Positions 1 to 22,931 of a DNA stretch of 64,000 bases are shown here, piece after piece. Origin of the DNA: Isoperla grammatica. Taxonomy: Eukaryota; Arthropoda; Insecta; Plecoptera; Perlodidae. Where the stretch lies: contig OX246746.1 in the NCBI GenBank assembly GCA_945910005.1, positions 28,389,468 through 28,453,467 of the forward strand, read 5' to 3'. The translations under genes and the position numbers were made by a program. Under the pieces are notes generated by a model. That model did no database searches. It was not told the DNA's origin and was given only the letters and a program-made list of their open reading frames with translations. Positions within the stretch are counted from its first letter, which is position 1. The number at the start of each line of letters is the position of its first letter.

Positions 1-122
1 TTAGTCCAAACCTTAGTCACAGCCAATCAAAGCGCAGTATTCTCCCTCCCAGCCAATGAACGAAGAGTGTGGCTTAGTCACGGGGGTTAGTCAATAATCA
101 CTAGTCATTTGTGTAAACCCCG
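1..122. repeat. Harbinger-type MITE, right part cut by window edge
   Basis: The segment matches the right-hand end of the larger element at 39661-40460: both contain the stretch around cagccaatcaaagcgcagta, then a GTGGCTTAG(T/A)CACGG block, and end in a GTCATTTRTGTAAAC-like terminus. The left part lies outside the window. The family assignment rests on the TTA target duplication of the complete copy; this copy shows only one end. Confidence 0.5.
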
Positions 123-225
123 TCTAAACCGGCATTGTATAGGAACGATATAGTTGGAACTTAGGCCATTCAGAAGAACAAGCAGGTTATACACACAGCA
201 AGCGAGCAGCAAGCAGGAAGCAGGT

Positions 226-514
226 AAAGCCTGTCCGCTCATAGTAGAAACGAAACGTTTAGAGCTAATGGGCCATGTTTGTGTATTGAACCATTATAAT
301 CATCTTGTTAACCAAGATTTACTAGAAAAACACGGTTGCCAATTTTATAATAACGGAAGTCGAAAGAATGACACCCTTTGAAAGAATAAGAATTGCAATG
401 AAATGACAACAGCGCGCTACCTGTTGGTCCTTTAAACCCTATTTCACGGTCTATTAGACAAACATTGGTCACTAGCTCTAAACGTTTCGTTTCTACTATG
501 AGCGGACAGGCTTT
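226..514. mobile_element. MITE with long TIRs (piggyBac-like flanks), copy 1
   Basis: A 289-bp element has near-perfect terminal inverted repeats of about 40 bp, starting AAAGCCTGTCCGCTCATAGT and ending in its reverse complement. A second copy, 296 bp, lies at 44728-45023. No transposase is encoded. The 44.7-kb copy is flanked by TTAA on both sides; this copy has GTAA on the left and TTTA/TTAA on the right. A TTAA target site is a piggyBac trait, so that superfamily is inferred but not proven. Confidence 0.8.
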
Positions 515-755
515 TAATTGTGTAGCTCGTTGGTATTGTTGATTTCTTGCAGATTCCAATGCAGAAGTTCTAGCTGGTTAAATTCTTGCTACTGTCTTTG
601 GGGTTCAACTTTTAAAATTGACACGTTTATTTATATAACATAACATTCCTGAATCCTGACACTGGGCTTATATACCTTAACCACAGCTTTAAGTATTGCA
701 AAGCGAGTGTATCTGCTCATGCTACTTCAACAACGGTGGTTTCTGTTGTTTACAG

Positions 756-1224
756 AGAGCGTATTCGGAAGCAATACGCGATGTCAATGATGCTTTGGAC
801 CGAGCTATCCATCTCTAAGTTGAGACAGGAGGAAGAGGAGGAACAGGAACGTCTGCGTCAGGAAGATGCCTCTGCTCCTTCCACATCGCACCAGAAGGAC
901 GCTGCACCCCTAAGTCTTGACGAATCGATCATAAACTTACGCGTTTCCGACTCACCAGTTATAAAATGGCGACCATCAGTAGCCACAGCCGCTGAACTTA
1001 ATCGTCAAATACCCACGCATCCGATGGAAGCGAAGAAGCTATTTAAACGCTCGACGGCCAAGAAGAATAAGACTGTGAAAGTCCTTTACAGTAAAAAAGA
1101 TAAAATTTTCAATGTGTCTCAATTTAACAGTGATTCCGAAGAGGAAATAATCGTGCCTTCTAACTTGCCGAAGAAACGCAAAGGTCCGGGACACTGCCAT
1201 TACACTTTCGTCCATAAAGATTAG
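756..1224 (+). CDS. Putative 3'-terminal exon of an unrecognised nuclear protein
   Basis: The reading frame follows a good 3' splice site (tttctgttgtttacag, ending at 755) and runs 156 codons to a TAG at 1222-1224. The exon begins in phase 2, so earlier exons lie left of the window. The protein is highly charged: a glutamate-rich stretch near its start (RQEEEEEQERLRQED) suggests a coiled coil or acidic patch, the middle is serine-rich, and the tail has DSEEE followed by PKKRKGPG, a likely nuclear localisation signal. I do not recognise the family. It could be a real last exon or a decayed gene copy. Biased, non-repetitive codon use and the splice acceptor favour a real exon. An AATAAA at 2059-2064 could serve as a distant polyadenylation signal. 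Confidence 0.4.
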
Positions 1225-2249
1225 TGCCTCACGTCCGAGTGATTCCCCGTAAACAAACTCTATTCGGAGGAATTACCTGAAGTGTGTGATTCATCCCATT
1301 TTGGCTGGGCGTTATGCTCTGTATCTACAAATCCATACATCAGAATGTCTACATAAGACTTTAAAACGTCAAACATCTATACAACTATATTTTAATACAT
1401 TCCTGTTTTAAAATGTTTTTTAAATTCAAAATTTTCAGTACCTATTAAAAATTATAAAAAAACAAGTGCATATTATTTAGGGTTACACACAATTCCAATT
1501 CCCTCTTCCTTGGTCCGAGGGAAAAGTGAAAACAGAGTCTGAATGCCAGACTCGGATTTTTTAGAAATGTCCTTTTAGCATTAATTTGTTCTACATTTGG
1601 CATTAATTATTTTAAATATAACATTTTGTAGCATTATTTTCTTTGTTTATCAAAACCTTGAACATGAGGGGGTTTATTGCACTTTAGGCCTAATAGAAAA
1701 TAGTGCAGATATTTAGAATCAAATAATTTATGCAATTCTCAATAGGAATGGGAACACCTTATATTTTGTAAAATTAGCATTTTCAATTAGCAATTCATGG
1801 TCGAATATTATTATAATATTATTAGATGATGCGTCCAACCCAAGTCACAGGTATAATGGATGTGACGTGCAGCCTACTTGCTATCTAACAAGTAACAATG
1901 TATCATTGTTGATTCTCTAACTCAGTCTCCATCACGCACGAGGAGGAGGGGATCATTATACAAGTAAGTTTATGATGTCTTGATGTAAATTAATTCAGCT
2001 TTTGAACGCAGTCCCAATGATACGAGGCGTCCCGCTAGGAATGGCTGGCATTTCTATGAATAAAGAAAGTAAATGTGATGCACCCAACTGTGTCGTCTCT
2101 TGAACAAAGAAAGACAGCGGTAACGGAACATCGTTGCATTCAAAAAGGGGCGTACAGACCATAAGACCTTGGAATATACCTTACTAATTTTTTTTTTTTA
2201 TATTTTTATTTTATATATTGTACAGACGGTGTTCGTTCTAATGCCACAA
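1225..2249. other. Intergenic / possible 3' UTR, no gene seen
   Basis: AT-rich sequence after the terminal exon. It contains one AATAAA (2059-2064) that might end the upstream transcript. I see no coding potential or recognisable repeat apart from the left target-site copy of the following SINE (2239-2249). Confidence 0.5.
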
Positions 2250-2668
2250 AGCCAACGGTTTAGCCGCGGTCGCTTAGCCGGTTCCCATACGAACACCGAA
2301 GTTAAGCTACCTCGGGCTAGGTCAGGAGGTGGATGGGTGACCACTCACCTCTGAAACACTAGTTACCGTTGGTTAGAGCAGATTGGAGGGTTCGAAAGCT
2401 TGTGTAACAGCTTCGTTCTTCTCGTCAACTGCTCGGCAGTCCAGGTTAGTGGAGGAACCTATATGACTGGTCAAAGTTACACCGTCCTTTCGGATGGGAC
2501 GTAAAGCCGATGGTCCCCTTGGTACTTTTCGACAGGAGTAGGCTACGTGCCGGTACCAGGCTTCCCCTCCTCCCTTCCTCATTATCATTCATCAATCATC
2601 ACTCATCAGGCTAAAGAGGGCATTGTGCCCTACACTGGCCTTAATTACAATAAAATAAATAAATAAAA
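2250..2668 (+). mobile_element. 5S rRNA-derived SINE, copy 1
   Basis: The head is a recognisable 5S rRNA: it opens with gccaacggtttagccgcggt, contains the internal polymerase III control region (box A gaagttaagc..cctcggg and box C ggatgggtgacc), and closes with a sequence complementary to its own start (ccgttggtt). A body of about 280 bp follows and ends in an AATAAA/(AAAT)n tail. The element is bracketed by an 11-bp target-site duplication, TAATGCCACAA, at 2239-2249 and 2669-2679. The same element occurs at 30979-31363 (minus) and 52683-53093 (plus). Confidence 0.9.
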
Positions 2669-2859
2669 TAATGCCACAACTTGCTGCTTAGTTTCTTTTT
2701 TTATCAACTACAAACAAGTATAATGGTTGACCAGTTAAAATTCTATGGAACAAGAAATACAATTGTTTACTTTTTTTTATTTTTTCGTGGAAGCACAGAT
2801 AAGGGATTGATGGAAGCATACTTCATTCATTGATAACCCTAGTATAGTTCTATGAACAA

Positions 2860-3190
2860 TATTGCCAATTGCCAACTAATAATAATATTAATATTGGGTG
2901 CGTTTGGATGCTTTCTTCAACCATAATCCATGGTACATTTTGCTGTTTCATTGCGACAGACTGTATTGTGCTATTGTTCGATGCCAGTCGTCACCACATC
3001 ACGATTACCCTCATTGAATTGCCAATCACCAACCAATATTAATATTCATGTATGGTACATAACATTTTGATGCTTCTTTCATAACGTCCTACTCTAACAC
3101 AGTAGCAGAATTTGTTTTGTCCTATAGTTCGACGCCATTTACAGCTACTACCAATACCACGATTACCCTCGTTGTACTGAAAATGAACTA
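2860..3190. repeat. Diverged tandem duplication, unit about 160 bp
   Basis: Two imperfect copies in a row share landmarks in the same order: gccaay(t/c)gccaacyaatattaat-like sequence, gatgctt(c)tttc, a 'tattgttcgatgcc / tatagttcgacgcc' block and 'cacgattaccctc'. Nothing suggests coding. Confidence 0.5.
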
Positions 3191-3639
3191 AGTTCATAAT
3201 TGTCATTCACATCTGGTTCATAAGGACGCTTTGTTTGTTTGTGTGAACATCTTCATTGATTATCCTTGTCGTATTCTTTCACAAGTGCTTTCTTCATTGT
3301 GTGGCCTACTTCCATGGTGTAACTGAACCTAGGCCGGCCGTCATACGTCATCGTGCCCATGAGCACTGGTAACTGGTAAGGGGAAGGAAAGTGGAACGTC
3401 TTGCATGGCCTTACAATAACTTACTCATTACATCGAAACTGTTTCGGTTCAAGTTCAAGGAAACCGCTTAGGATAATATGCAATGCACAAACGTGCCTAA
3501 CGATGTTCGTGCAGACTAACTGAGACGTAGGTTGTGTTTATATAGCAATCAGTAACAGAACATTAGTACCAGACAAAGTGGATTTAAGACGCAAGGTCAT
3601 GGACTAATAAGACAACATGTAATTTTTAGACTCGATACT

Positions 3640-3740
3640 CTAATTCGGGAGGTCGCCTGTTCAATACCGGCCACCGGCAAACGCAACATGACCGAAGAGT
3701 TCCAAGAGTTTCCTCAGTCACATGGCGAATGCTGGAACTG
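3640..3740 (+). repeat. Degenerate tRNA-derived SINE fragment
   Basis: The sequence ggaggtcgcctgttcaatac has a polymerase III B-box-like core (GTTCAATACC) and is followed by CCGGCCACCG and tttcctcagt. This is the same order as in the tandem SINE copies of gene D intron 4 (54905-55430). Too degenerate to delimit. Confidence 0.4.
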
Positions 3741-4764
3741 AGTCATTACTATCAGCCCTCGGATACTATTCCAAATATCGCAATACCTAGTTAGTCACCT
3801 GAAGAATGACATTGAATTGTCTCTGGACAGGTTTTCTACGAAAAACTGATATTACTTTAGTCCCAGAAAGAATGGATTCAATACACAAGACAACATTTAC
3901 ATTTTGAAAGGTAAGAGAATATTTTTTCTGAAAGTAGTATTAAAAATGAAATTAATAATATATTTTAACTCACAGAATAAAAAGCTGTAGTTATGGTGAT
4001 TGGGCTCGCTCTCAGGGGGCCTCACCAATCTCAAAATAATGTGGCTAATGTTTTCACTTTCTTGATTCATTTTCACTTTCCAGTGGATGATCCCGAGTGT
4101 CGATACCATATTGCCCTCTGTTGTGTGTGGACTGCAGCCACCACCGCGACTAATTCAATTCGTCAATAAGAAAACAGGTTTGCAGATTTGCAAATCAAAT
4201 TTGAGAACAGATTTGCAGCATTGCTTTAGTTTCGATGTCAACCATATTATCGGTACTAACTGAATAATTATATTTATTGAAATACACTCCATTTTTTGTT
4301 TGTGGGTGACGGAGAGGGTGGGGGGTTTTCATCGAATTCTTAATAACACTTCTAAAAACATCCATTGTAAATTCTTGAAACATTGTGTTGTTTTTTCTTA
4401 ATTAGTATAAAAAAAGTCTTGATAACAATATTTCTTGCCACGTATAAAAGTGTAAATCGATAAGTCCAAGAATTACACTTGATCAATTTAATGAATGACA
4501 TGATACTGGTACCGGGGTCACAGACGGAGAATTAATCATTTTCAGTTTATTGGGGGTTCAAAAATATACTTTTCTTGAGATGCAGAAGTATGGGGAATGA
4601 ATGAATAATAATGAACGCAATTCAAGAGTAGTAAAATACAGGAACGACCACTGAAAATCGATTCTTATCACCGAGTGGTAGACAATAAGTCCTAATAACA
4701 TAATTATTATTTATTCAAAAATGAATTATGCTTTTATGCTTTCCGTTCAAACATTTAAGCAACG

Positions 4765-4870
4765 ATGCTATTGCTAACCAAGACGATGGGACGACATAAT
4801 ACTACCCATGCCAGGATTGACCCTGAAACGAAGGAACCACGGTTTACTAGACAAACGTCTAATAGTCGTC
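4765..4870 (-). repeat. tRNA-like SINE fragment (family shared with 24870-25080)
   Basis: Read on the minus strand, it contains GTCTAGTAAACCGYGGTYCC, a B-box-like GGTCAATCC and TGGCATGGGTA, matching in order the plus-strand copy near 24890. The two copies support a dispersed SINE, and the short reading frame here is not a gene. Confidence 0.45.
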
Positions 4871-5564
4871 CACTAAAGAAAAAACATTATAATTATTACT
4901 TAATTTCGATAATACATTGCGGAGAAAATACTATAGGTAGACCAATATTGATAATGTACCGTAATATGTAATATTAACTCAATAATAATATATAATATAT
5001 GATTGTATTGGATATGAGGAAAAGAAGAAATAATTTAGAGCCAACCAAAACCAAACCAACATAGGCCTACAGATTAGAAACGTGGATGTGAGGATAATAA
5101 TTAGTATAACTGTAGTAAGTGGTTCCACTACCCAGTGCACTAGACTCGTGCCTGCAGTGAAGTCACGTGCCTAGCCGAGATCTGGTCCATTGCCTAGCGT
5201 ACTTGGAAACTCCTATATTCGGCGTCATAGAGGGCAGGGCACCTACGATTGGGGGGGGGGGGGGGACATGGTCATGTCATAGCGATATGTACTTATTATC
5301 AGGAAAACATTGATATTTATAAAGATAAGTAATTGTGAATAAGTATACAGTAGCTATTATTATTACAGTGCCAGTAGCAGTAATAATAATTTCATGTGAA
5401 TGACGAAAACGACCTGTGTCCCCTATCCCTAACCCCCACCTCCTTCCACCCACTCCGAAAATCAGTCATGTATACATATATAATAAGATTTGGAATAATA
5501 TAAGATTATATTCTTCTCCTATTAATTGTTTAATTATCCAATGTAAAAAATTTGAATGTTTAAA

Positions 5565-5852
5565 CTAAACAGGAGAGGATCTTGAAGAGCCAATTTGAAG
5601 ATGCTGGGGACAAATTAAGAACACCAGGAAGACCAAGACTACGATGGGAAGAAGTGATTGCTGTACGGACGTAAAAATACGGAACGCATCATGGGTAGAA
5701 GTGCAAGAAGGGAAGTTGTGGGAAAAATATACAAACTTATGGAGAAAACTGGTGGAGAGTCCGGCCCGCCGTGGCCCAAGTGACTGTTAGAACCTCCCAT
5801 CCCCTACCCGACTCTATGTTGGTACAGGGACAGATATTGATTGATTTAAATT
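5565..5852 (+). mobile_element. Decayed LINE 3' end
   Basis: The plus strand translates, with interrupting stops, to an RTPGRPRLRWEE-like string. This resembles the basic GRPRxRW segment found at the C-terminus of many non-LTR retrotransposon ORF2 proteins. The copy ends in an ATTGATTGATTTAAAT-like tail. It is broken by several stops and carries no functional domain. Confidence 0.45.
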
Positions 5853-5872
5853 AGATGCGCAAATGTTCTTTA

Positions 5873-6147
5873 AGGCGCGTTCAAACAGAATGACTATGGA
5901 CTAAGACTAACAATAGAGTGATTAAGCCTTGGGAAAACAACGTACTCGAAAACATCCATCCCCAAATGTATTTCAACAATGCCAACAATCGAAAATCAAC
6001 TTTCTTAATCACTCGTTCTTAAACACTAATCACTATAAAAGTTTGTTAACGCTTAAACATAAATCGTATACTTCAACCCTGTTAAACCTTAAATCGTTAG
6101 TCTTAAACACTAATCGTTAGTCTTAGTCATTTTGTGTGAACCCGCCT
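5873..6147. mobile_element. Harbinger-type MITE with TTA target duplication
   Basis: A 275-bp non-coding element has inverted termini (AGGCGCGTTCAAACAGAATG left; reverse complement of the right end AGGCGGGTTCACACAAAATG) and is flanked by TTA on both sides (5870-5872, 6148-6150). A 3-bp TTA duplication is typical of PIF/Harbinger. Its termini resemble those of the 39661-40460 element. Confidence 0.7.
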
Positions 6148-6269
6148 TTACACGCTACCACCCCCTTACAAAAAGTCTTCTATGAGGCCAACACACAATA
6201 GTGACAATGTATGTATCAATAGAATAAAGTGATGAAACATGATCATCTCTCCCCGTCTAGTGCGCCAAG

Positions 6270-6520
6270 CTTAGTGATTGGCCGAAGTGGTGGAGTAGTG
6301 GACTGTTGACCTGTTGACATAATTGTGGTGTTCGAAGGTTGTTGAGCTCCACGATGCACCGTTAGAAGTGGCCCAGCCAGCCGGTGGGCTCGCTCCAGCC
6401 GTTAATATCAGTGTCACATGAGCTGTCATCCTACCAGCAACCCAGCTACCGCGCGCCAGGTGAGTACACATTGTTACAGGTACAGGGTTCGATTCCCGGG
6501 CAGGGCCGGGTTTTTTAACT
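6270..6520 (+). repeat. tRNA-derived SINE-like sequence
   Basis: A perfect polymerase III B box, GGTTCGATTCC, lies at 6486-6496 and is followed by CGGGCAGGGCCGGG, which resembles a tRNA 3' half. No matching cloverleaf 5' half at proper spacing was found, so this is a SINE or tRNA relic and not a tRNA gene. Confidence 0.4.
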
Positions 6521-6698
6521 TTGAAAATTGAATATAAACGATCTACATACTGGTAAATACGTAAACGGTAACATTGGAGCCGTCATGGTATCGAGGATAA
6601 TTATGTCCCTCACTGAAAATCTGTTTTTGTAACTGACTGGGTAGAGACTATAATACAAAATAATAATTATTTATTTTAGAGACTGAGGTAAAGTCAGA

Positions 6699-6990
6699 AC
6701 TCAAAAAGCGGGATAATTTAAGGTTTGACGGTCGTATCTTTGAAACAATTTTTAAAATAGAAATTGTGGATAGATACCTTCATCAGGGTCTACGGATAAC
6801 GAAACAAAATTAATTACGTTTTGATAAAATCTGATACTACAAAAATATCTCAATTATCGGTTTTAATCCAAAATCCAAACGTAATAAATGTTGCATACAT
6901 ATTTTTGTTTCGTTATCTGTCGACCCTGGTAATATCTAGCAGCGGTATCCACCCACATTTTTTTTTAAAGATACGAACAGAAAACGAATT
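6699..6990. repeat. Fold-back element (family also near 26.0 and 29-30.1 kb)
   Basis: Two halves are inversely related: the left has gtatctttgaaacaattttt and, further in, cagggtctacggataacgaa; the right has the reverse complements (ttcgttatctgtcgaccctg, then aaagatacgaac). Related copies lie at 25980-26290 and 28970-30130. No coding capacity. Confidence 0.5.
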
Positions 6991-9172
6991 CTCACGGTAT
7001 TTGAGCTCTGACTGCCGTATATGCGTTTTTTTGTTTATTGAGTTTATTCATAACTTTTAAAATTACTATTGTATGTACCGGTATTGAAAAATGAATAATA
7101 GTTTTAATTTATTTAAAATCATTTAAAACAGATGAGTGATGATAGTAATTAATTCGTTTACACATAAGCGAATAACAAGGATATTTCATAAAGTTGTTAT
7201 CGGCTATATGTTGGTATTTATTTCTTGTTTGTTGTGTGTGGGAAGGGGAAAGGGGGGGGGGTAGATCTTTATGTATTAGGATACTGATTCCAAGCTAGAC
7301 ATTAAAAATGGTATTGCAATGTATTTTGAGGTTGCTTAATAGAACGCACTCGAAAGAAGAATCGCAAAGATAACTTAAAAAAAATAATTTTTGCGACGTT
7401 TTAAAATTTAGAATGGTGTCTTTATTTTTCAAATTGCATAATTTTATGTTTTAATTATCTTATACTTATCATTAAATATGGCAAGCAAGACTAATCCACG
7501 AGGTCCAGAGGCGCCAATAATGATCTAATTGTCCCGGCTATTCGGGGTAATTGATTGTGCGTATAGACACACGCACGCACTATAGGTAAAACTGTATACC
7601 TTACGGACGCACAACTTTCTTTCCATGTGAGCTGAAAAACAAGTTGTAAAACGCATTCTTACATCTTGATAAAAATAAACGCTCTGTTATTCTTATCTAT
7701 CTAGTCTGCTAACTTTAACGAATTAAGCAAAATCTTTCGTCGACAGCAAAAATTATAAAGGAGAATAGTGTTCAGTGTCAGTGATTTCAAAACAATCATT
7801 ACACTATATTGTGTGTGTTGTTTATGTATGTGGCATAGACACTACACGTGTTCCGGTGTTCTGACCACAGAATACTCTCCACGCTTTCACGGCCTTGAAG
7901 ATACATTGTTTACATTTCTCGAGGTCATCAATCAATTAGTTATTATTCATTATCTTGATCGCTTTCAATATTAGTTTGTTCTTCTTCAGAAAGAACTATG
8001 AGTGTTCTAGATGTAATATCATATGATGGTAAAGGCAACATTGCCACGAAATACTACAATCTCTTACTCCAAGTACCTTTTTTGTTGTCACATCATTTAT
8101 AAAAACAATGACCTATAAAATATGCATATATTTAGCTTGTCTGATAAGTTAAGCTATTGTTAAAATTCTAAAATAAAAAGTGACAACTGATTTTACAGTT
8201 ACTGGAAAACCTAACATCGTATTGTATGGTAAATGGAGGCTGCATTTTAAACGTGTTTTCTAGCGTCCACAAAAAGATCTGCAAGAGTTTAATCATATAG
8301 GGCAAAGGTGAGTCAACTCTTAAAACAATGCAAAATCAAAGGGTTGTTATAGTTATATCTAAGAAATAAATAAAATAAAAAACAAGAAATAAACCTAAAT
8401 TAGTAAAATATAAAAATAAAGATAGATTGATATTAAACAATTGTGAATACTAACTGCAATTAAGTATCATGAAGAACTATAAACTCTGGATTAACAAAAT
8501 TTCGAATATTGCAGTCATCATGGCTGTCTTTAGGAAAATCAATTAATTCTCACACCTTTTGAGCTCCGGCTGTTGCAGACTAAATGACAGAAAAGTAAAA
8601 GCAGTTGGCGTATAAGTTGCATTTGCTCGTTAGAGAATGTTTGGCCAGACATCTCAAGTAACGCTCTGGTAGAACCTAGGCTATACGGTATACTGAACAT
8701 GCGTTGCTCCAGCCAATGGGAGGAGAATACCAGACTTAGATATGAGAGAGTTTCTCAAATTTGATCAGTCCGCCATCGGATGATGTTTCGCGTAGTCAGT
8801 GTCAGACATTCAGGAGGAAACCCAGGTATTGTTTTTAATATTACGCTTCCGGACCTCATATTTCACATCGCTAAACTTTTATTATTGGGAATTACGCCTA
8901 TTACCTATTTTACGGGACATTTCGTTTTATTTCATTTCATTGTGACGCTGAGAAATTTGTCACGTAAAATTTATAATTTTCAAGTTATTTCGGGATGCAA
9001 AAACGTAATATGATTAATTATTATCATAATAGTGTTACTTGGTACATGTGTTATTTTTTTTAACGTGGCCAATAATTACGATCAATTTTCTCGCCACAAT
9101 AAGGATGAGGATATAGCTAATAGTGAAGATTGCATGAATGTGCACTCACTATACTATAATATAAGAATAGTT
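6991..9172. other. Intergenic, no gene seen
   Basis: AT-rich DNA with a G tract near 7252-7262. A segment near 8460-8560 resembles the MITE family at 43972-44309 (shared ttcraatattgcagtcat-type core). Short open frames here have no splice context or recognisable motif. Confidence 0.4.
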
Positions 9173-9820
9173 CAGTTCAGTTCAGTTCAGTTTATTATCA
9201 GTTGTATTGTAAGATTACATGATACATTATAAAGACAACAGCAAAAAACAGGCACCTTAACCATGGTAACATCAACTTTGTCATACATCAGCAATAAAGA
9301 TAAAAATATGTATAAAAAAAAAAATAGCAGTTAAATACTACATTTCACTTTGTCACAATGTAAGTACAGTATAAAAGTTCACGTTTATTTAAAAAAACTC
9401 ATCTATATAGAATATAGCTCTTTCATTAATAACCTACCTAGCGGATCTATGATCCTTAATACACGCATAGCTGTTCATCTTTATAGACGGTGTACAAATT
9501 TATTTCAAAGTAGTAGCTTTTAGGAAATATACAAATTCATGATCCCCGGCAGGTAAACAATAAAACTAATTGTTCATACAAATCCCCACAGTAAAGTATA
9601 ATAGTAGCACACCATGTAGTAGTGATTTATCTTCAGAGTTAGATTAGGGTGTCTGGACAGTTGTGAAGAAGTACCTACGATTTTCTATCTCATGCAACCA
9701 AATCCTACGACTGAGAAAACCGCCGGTTAAATCCTTCAGTCATGATTGTCGGAGGCCGGAATCGAACCGGCGACCTCTCGAATTAGTGTATCACGTGTTA
9801 CCACTGATGTGCCACATCTA
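9173..9820 (-). mobile_element. tRNA-derived SINE with (CTGAA)n tail
   Basis: Read on the minus strand, the head has an A-box-like TGGCACATCAGTGG and a perfect B box GGTTCGATTCC (9757-9767), then about 550 bp of body. It ends in AATAAACTGAACTGAACTGA, a short-repeat tail typical of SINEs and LINEs mobilised by L2/RTE-like machinery. No coding capacity. Confidence 0.6.
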
Positions 9821-10070
9821 TAAATAGAGGTTATCTAATGAAGTGCGAATGTAAGAATGTATGCCCTAGACTAACAATTGCAGTAAGTAGGTTTGATCTT
9901 ATGCAAAGTGCAACTGTCCTAGATGTATGAACAGTAGCCATTAGTAGTTGCTCATCCTACTCTAACTGTACTGAATGCTGATGTGAAAGGTAGGCCTATA
10001 TGGGAGTGGCGCCAGCGATGACGATGTTCAATAATTATCGCAAATTATTGATAGTCTCATTGTAAAAACA

Positions 10071-10290
10071 CAAAATAAGACTTGTGAAGAGTGAAGCTTA
10101 AATAGGGTTAATGCAACGTTAAAAAAATAAAATTAATACAAATGAATACTATCTTCAAATTTTTTTCATGTTACAGAATCATATTATTATAGCAAGCAAG
10201 ATGTTTTTCAAATTTCATTGCTTAATGTACTATTAATTAAACGACCCTGTCACACTTTGTCTTGGTCGTTAATAATATGATTCCGTAACG
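10071..10290. repeat. Inverted partner of the MITE in gene A intron 1
   Basis: The sequence starting near 10080 (ttgtgaagagtgaagcttaa) is the inverted copy of the segment ending near 11955. It also has its own smaller palindrome (TTACAGAATCATATTATTA against TAATAATATGATTCCGTAA). The two copies flank exon 1 of lipocalin A. Confidence 0.65.
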
Positions 10291-10311
10291 CCAAAACAAA
10301 GCCAAATTAAA

Positions 10312-10460
10312 TTTGTAGCTAAAATTTTGAGTACGCTACACAATATTAAAAAATTGAGAAATGTCGGTAATGCAGTTTTTGAAAGAACTTAAAGCTGGTT
10401 TGACCAAATTTCAAATATTGCTATCATTACGGTTGTCATTAGGGCACCCAATTAATTATT
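10312..10460. repeat. Half copy of the 43972-44309 MITE family
   Basis: It shares, in order, gccaaatta, the gtacgctacacaata block and tttcaaatattgcratcattacggttgtcatt with the left half of the complete MITE at 43972-44309. The right half is missing. Confidence 0.5.
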
Positions 10461-10551
10461 AACTCATATGAAATATATAGAAAATATGTTTGAAGTAAAA
10501 TTTTAATTGTGAAATGTAAAATAATGATTTTGCTTTTCAGATTATATTGTA

Positions 10552-10797
10552 TTATAGTAGCCATCATTTTCGTAGAGCGCTAGCGGTTCCTTTCAGTTCT
10601 TCTTGAATAGAGCTCGCTGTCATGTACTCGTCACAGCTACAATAAGGCAGACGATTGCTTTGACACCGGTCAAGAATTTGTTTTGTAAATTTGTGTTTTT
10701 GCCCCTTTTGGTGAAAGTAGTAGCATCTTTGACAGTGCGCCCGCCCGCGGAGAAGCTCATCGCGAGAAAGCGCTCCACAGAAATGACGGCTACTATA
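10552..10797. mobile_element. MITE with inverted ends, just upstream of gene A
   Basis: The left end tatagtagccatcatttt is the imperfect reverse complement of the right end aaatgacggctactata, with a shared AGAGCGCT/AGCGCT block further in. Length is about 245 bp. The two short open frames on opposite strands inside it are by-products of the inverted structure. It lies 130 bp upstream of the lipocalin A start codon, so it could contribute promoter sequence. Confidence 0.55.
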
Positions 10798-10926
10798 CAC
10801 GTTATAGAATTTTAAAATTATGTTGAAATAAATGTTTCTTTGCTATTATAATAATGTTTCAGTTATGAGTAGATCACACTCTCTCACAAAGTACAATAAT
10901 GTGTGTTCCAGTTGTACAGAAGTGCC

Positions 10927-22931
<12,005 letters not shown>

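Larger units (their letters stand above)
2669..5564. other. Intergenic, repeat-rich, no gene seen
   Basis: Apart from the tandem duplication and SINE fragments listed separately, this is AT-rich DNA with a G tract near 5250-5265. No splice-bounded open frames or RNA genes were recognised. Confidence 0.5.

Noticed and set aside
2373..2588. Conserved 71-73 codon frame repeated at 31051-31272 and 52807-53022
   Set aside because: Antisense shadow of the 5S-derived SINE body; conservation reflects recent copying of the SINE.
8780..9232. Two adjacent short plus-strand frames as candidate lipocalin exons upstream of gene A
   Set aside because: No GxW or TDY motif, no signal peptide pattern, and no matching splice phases.
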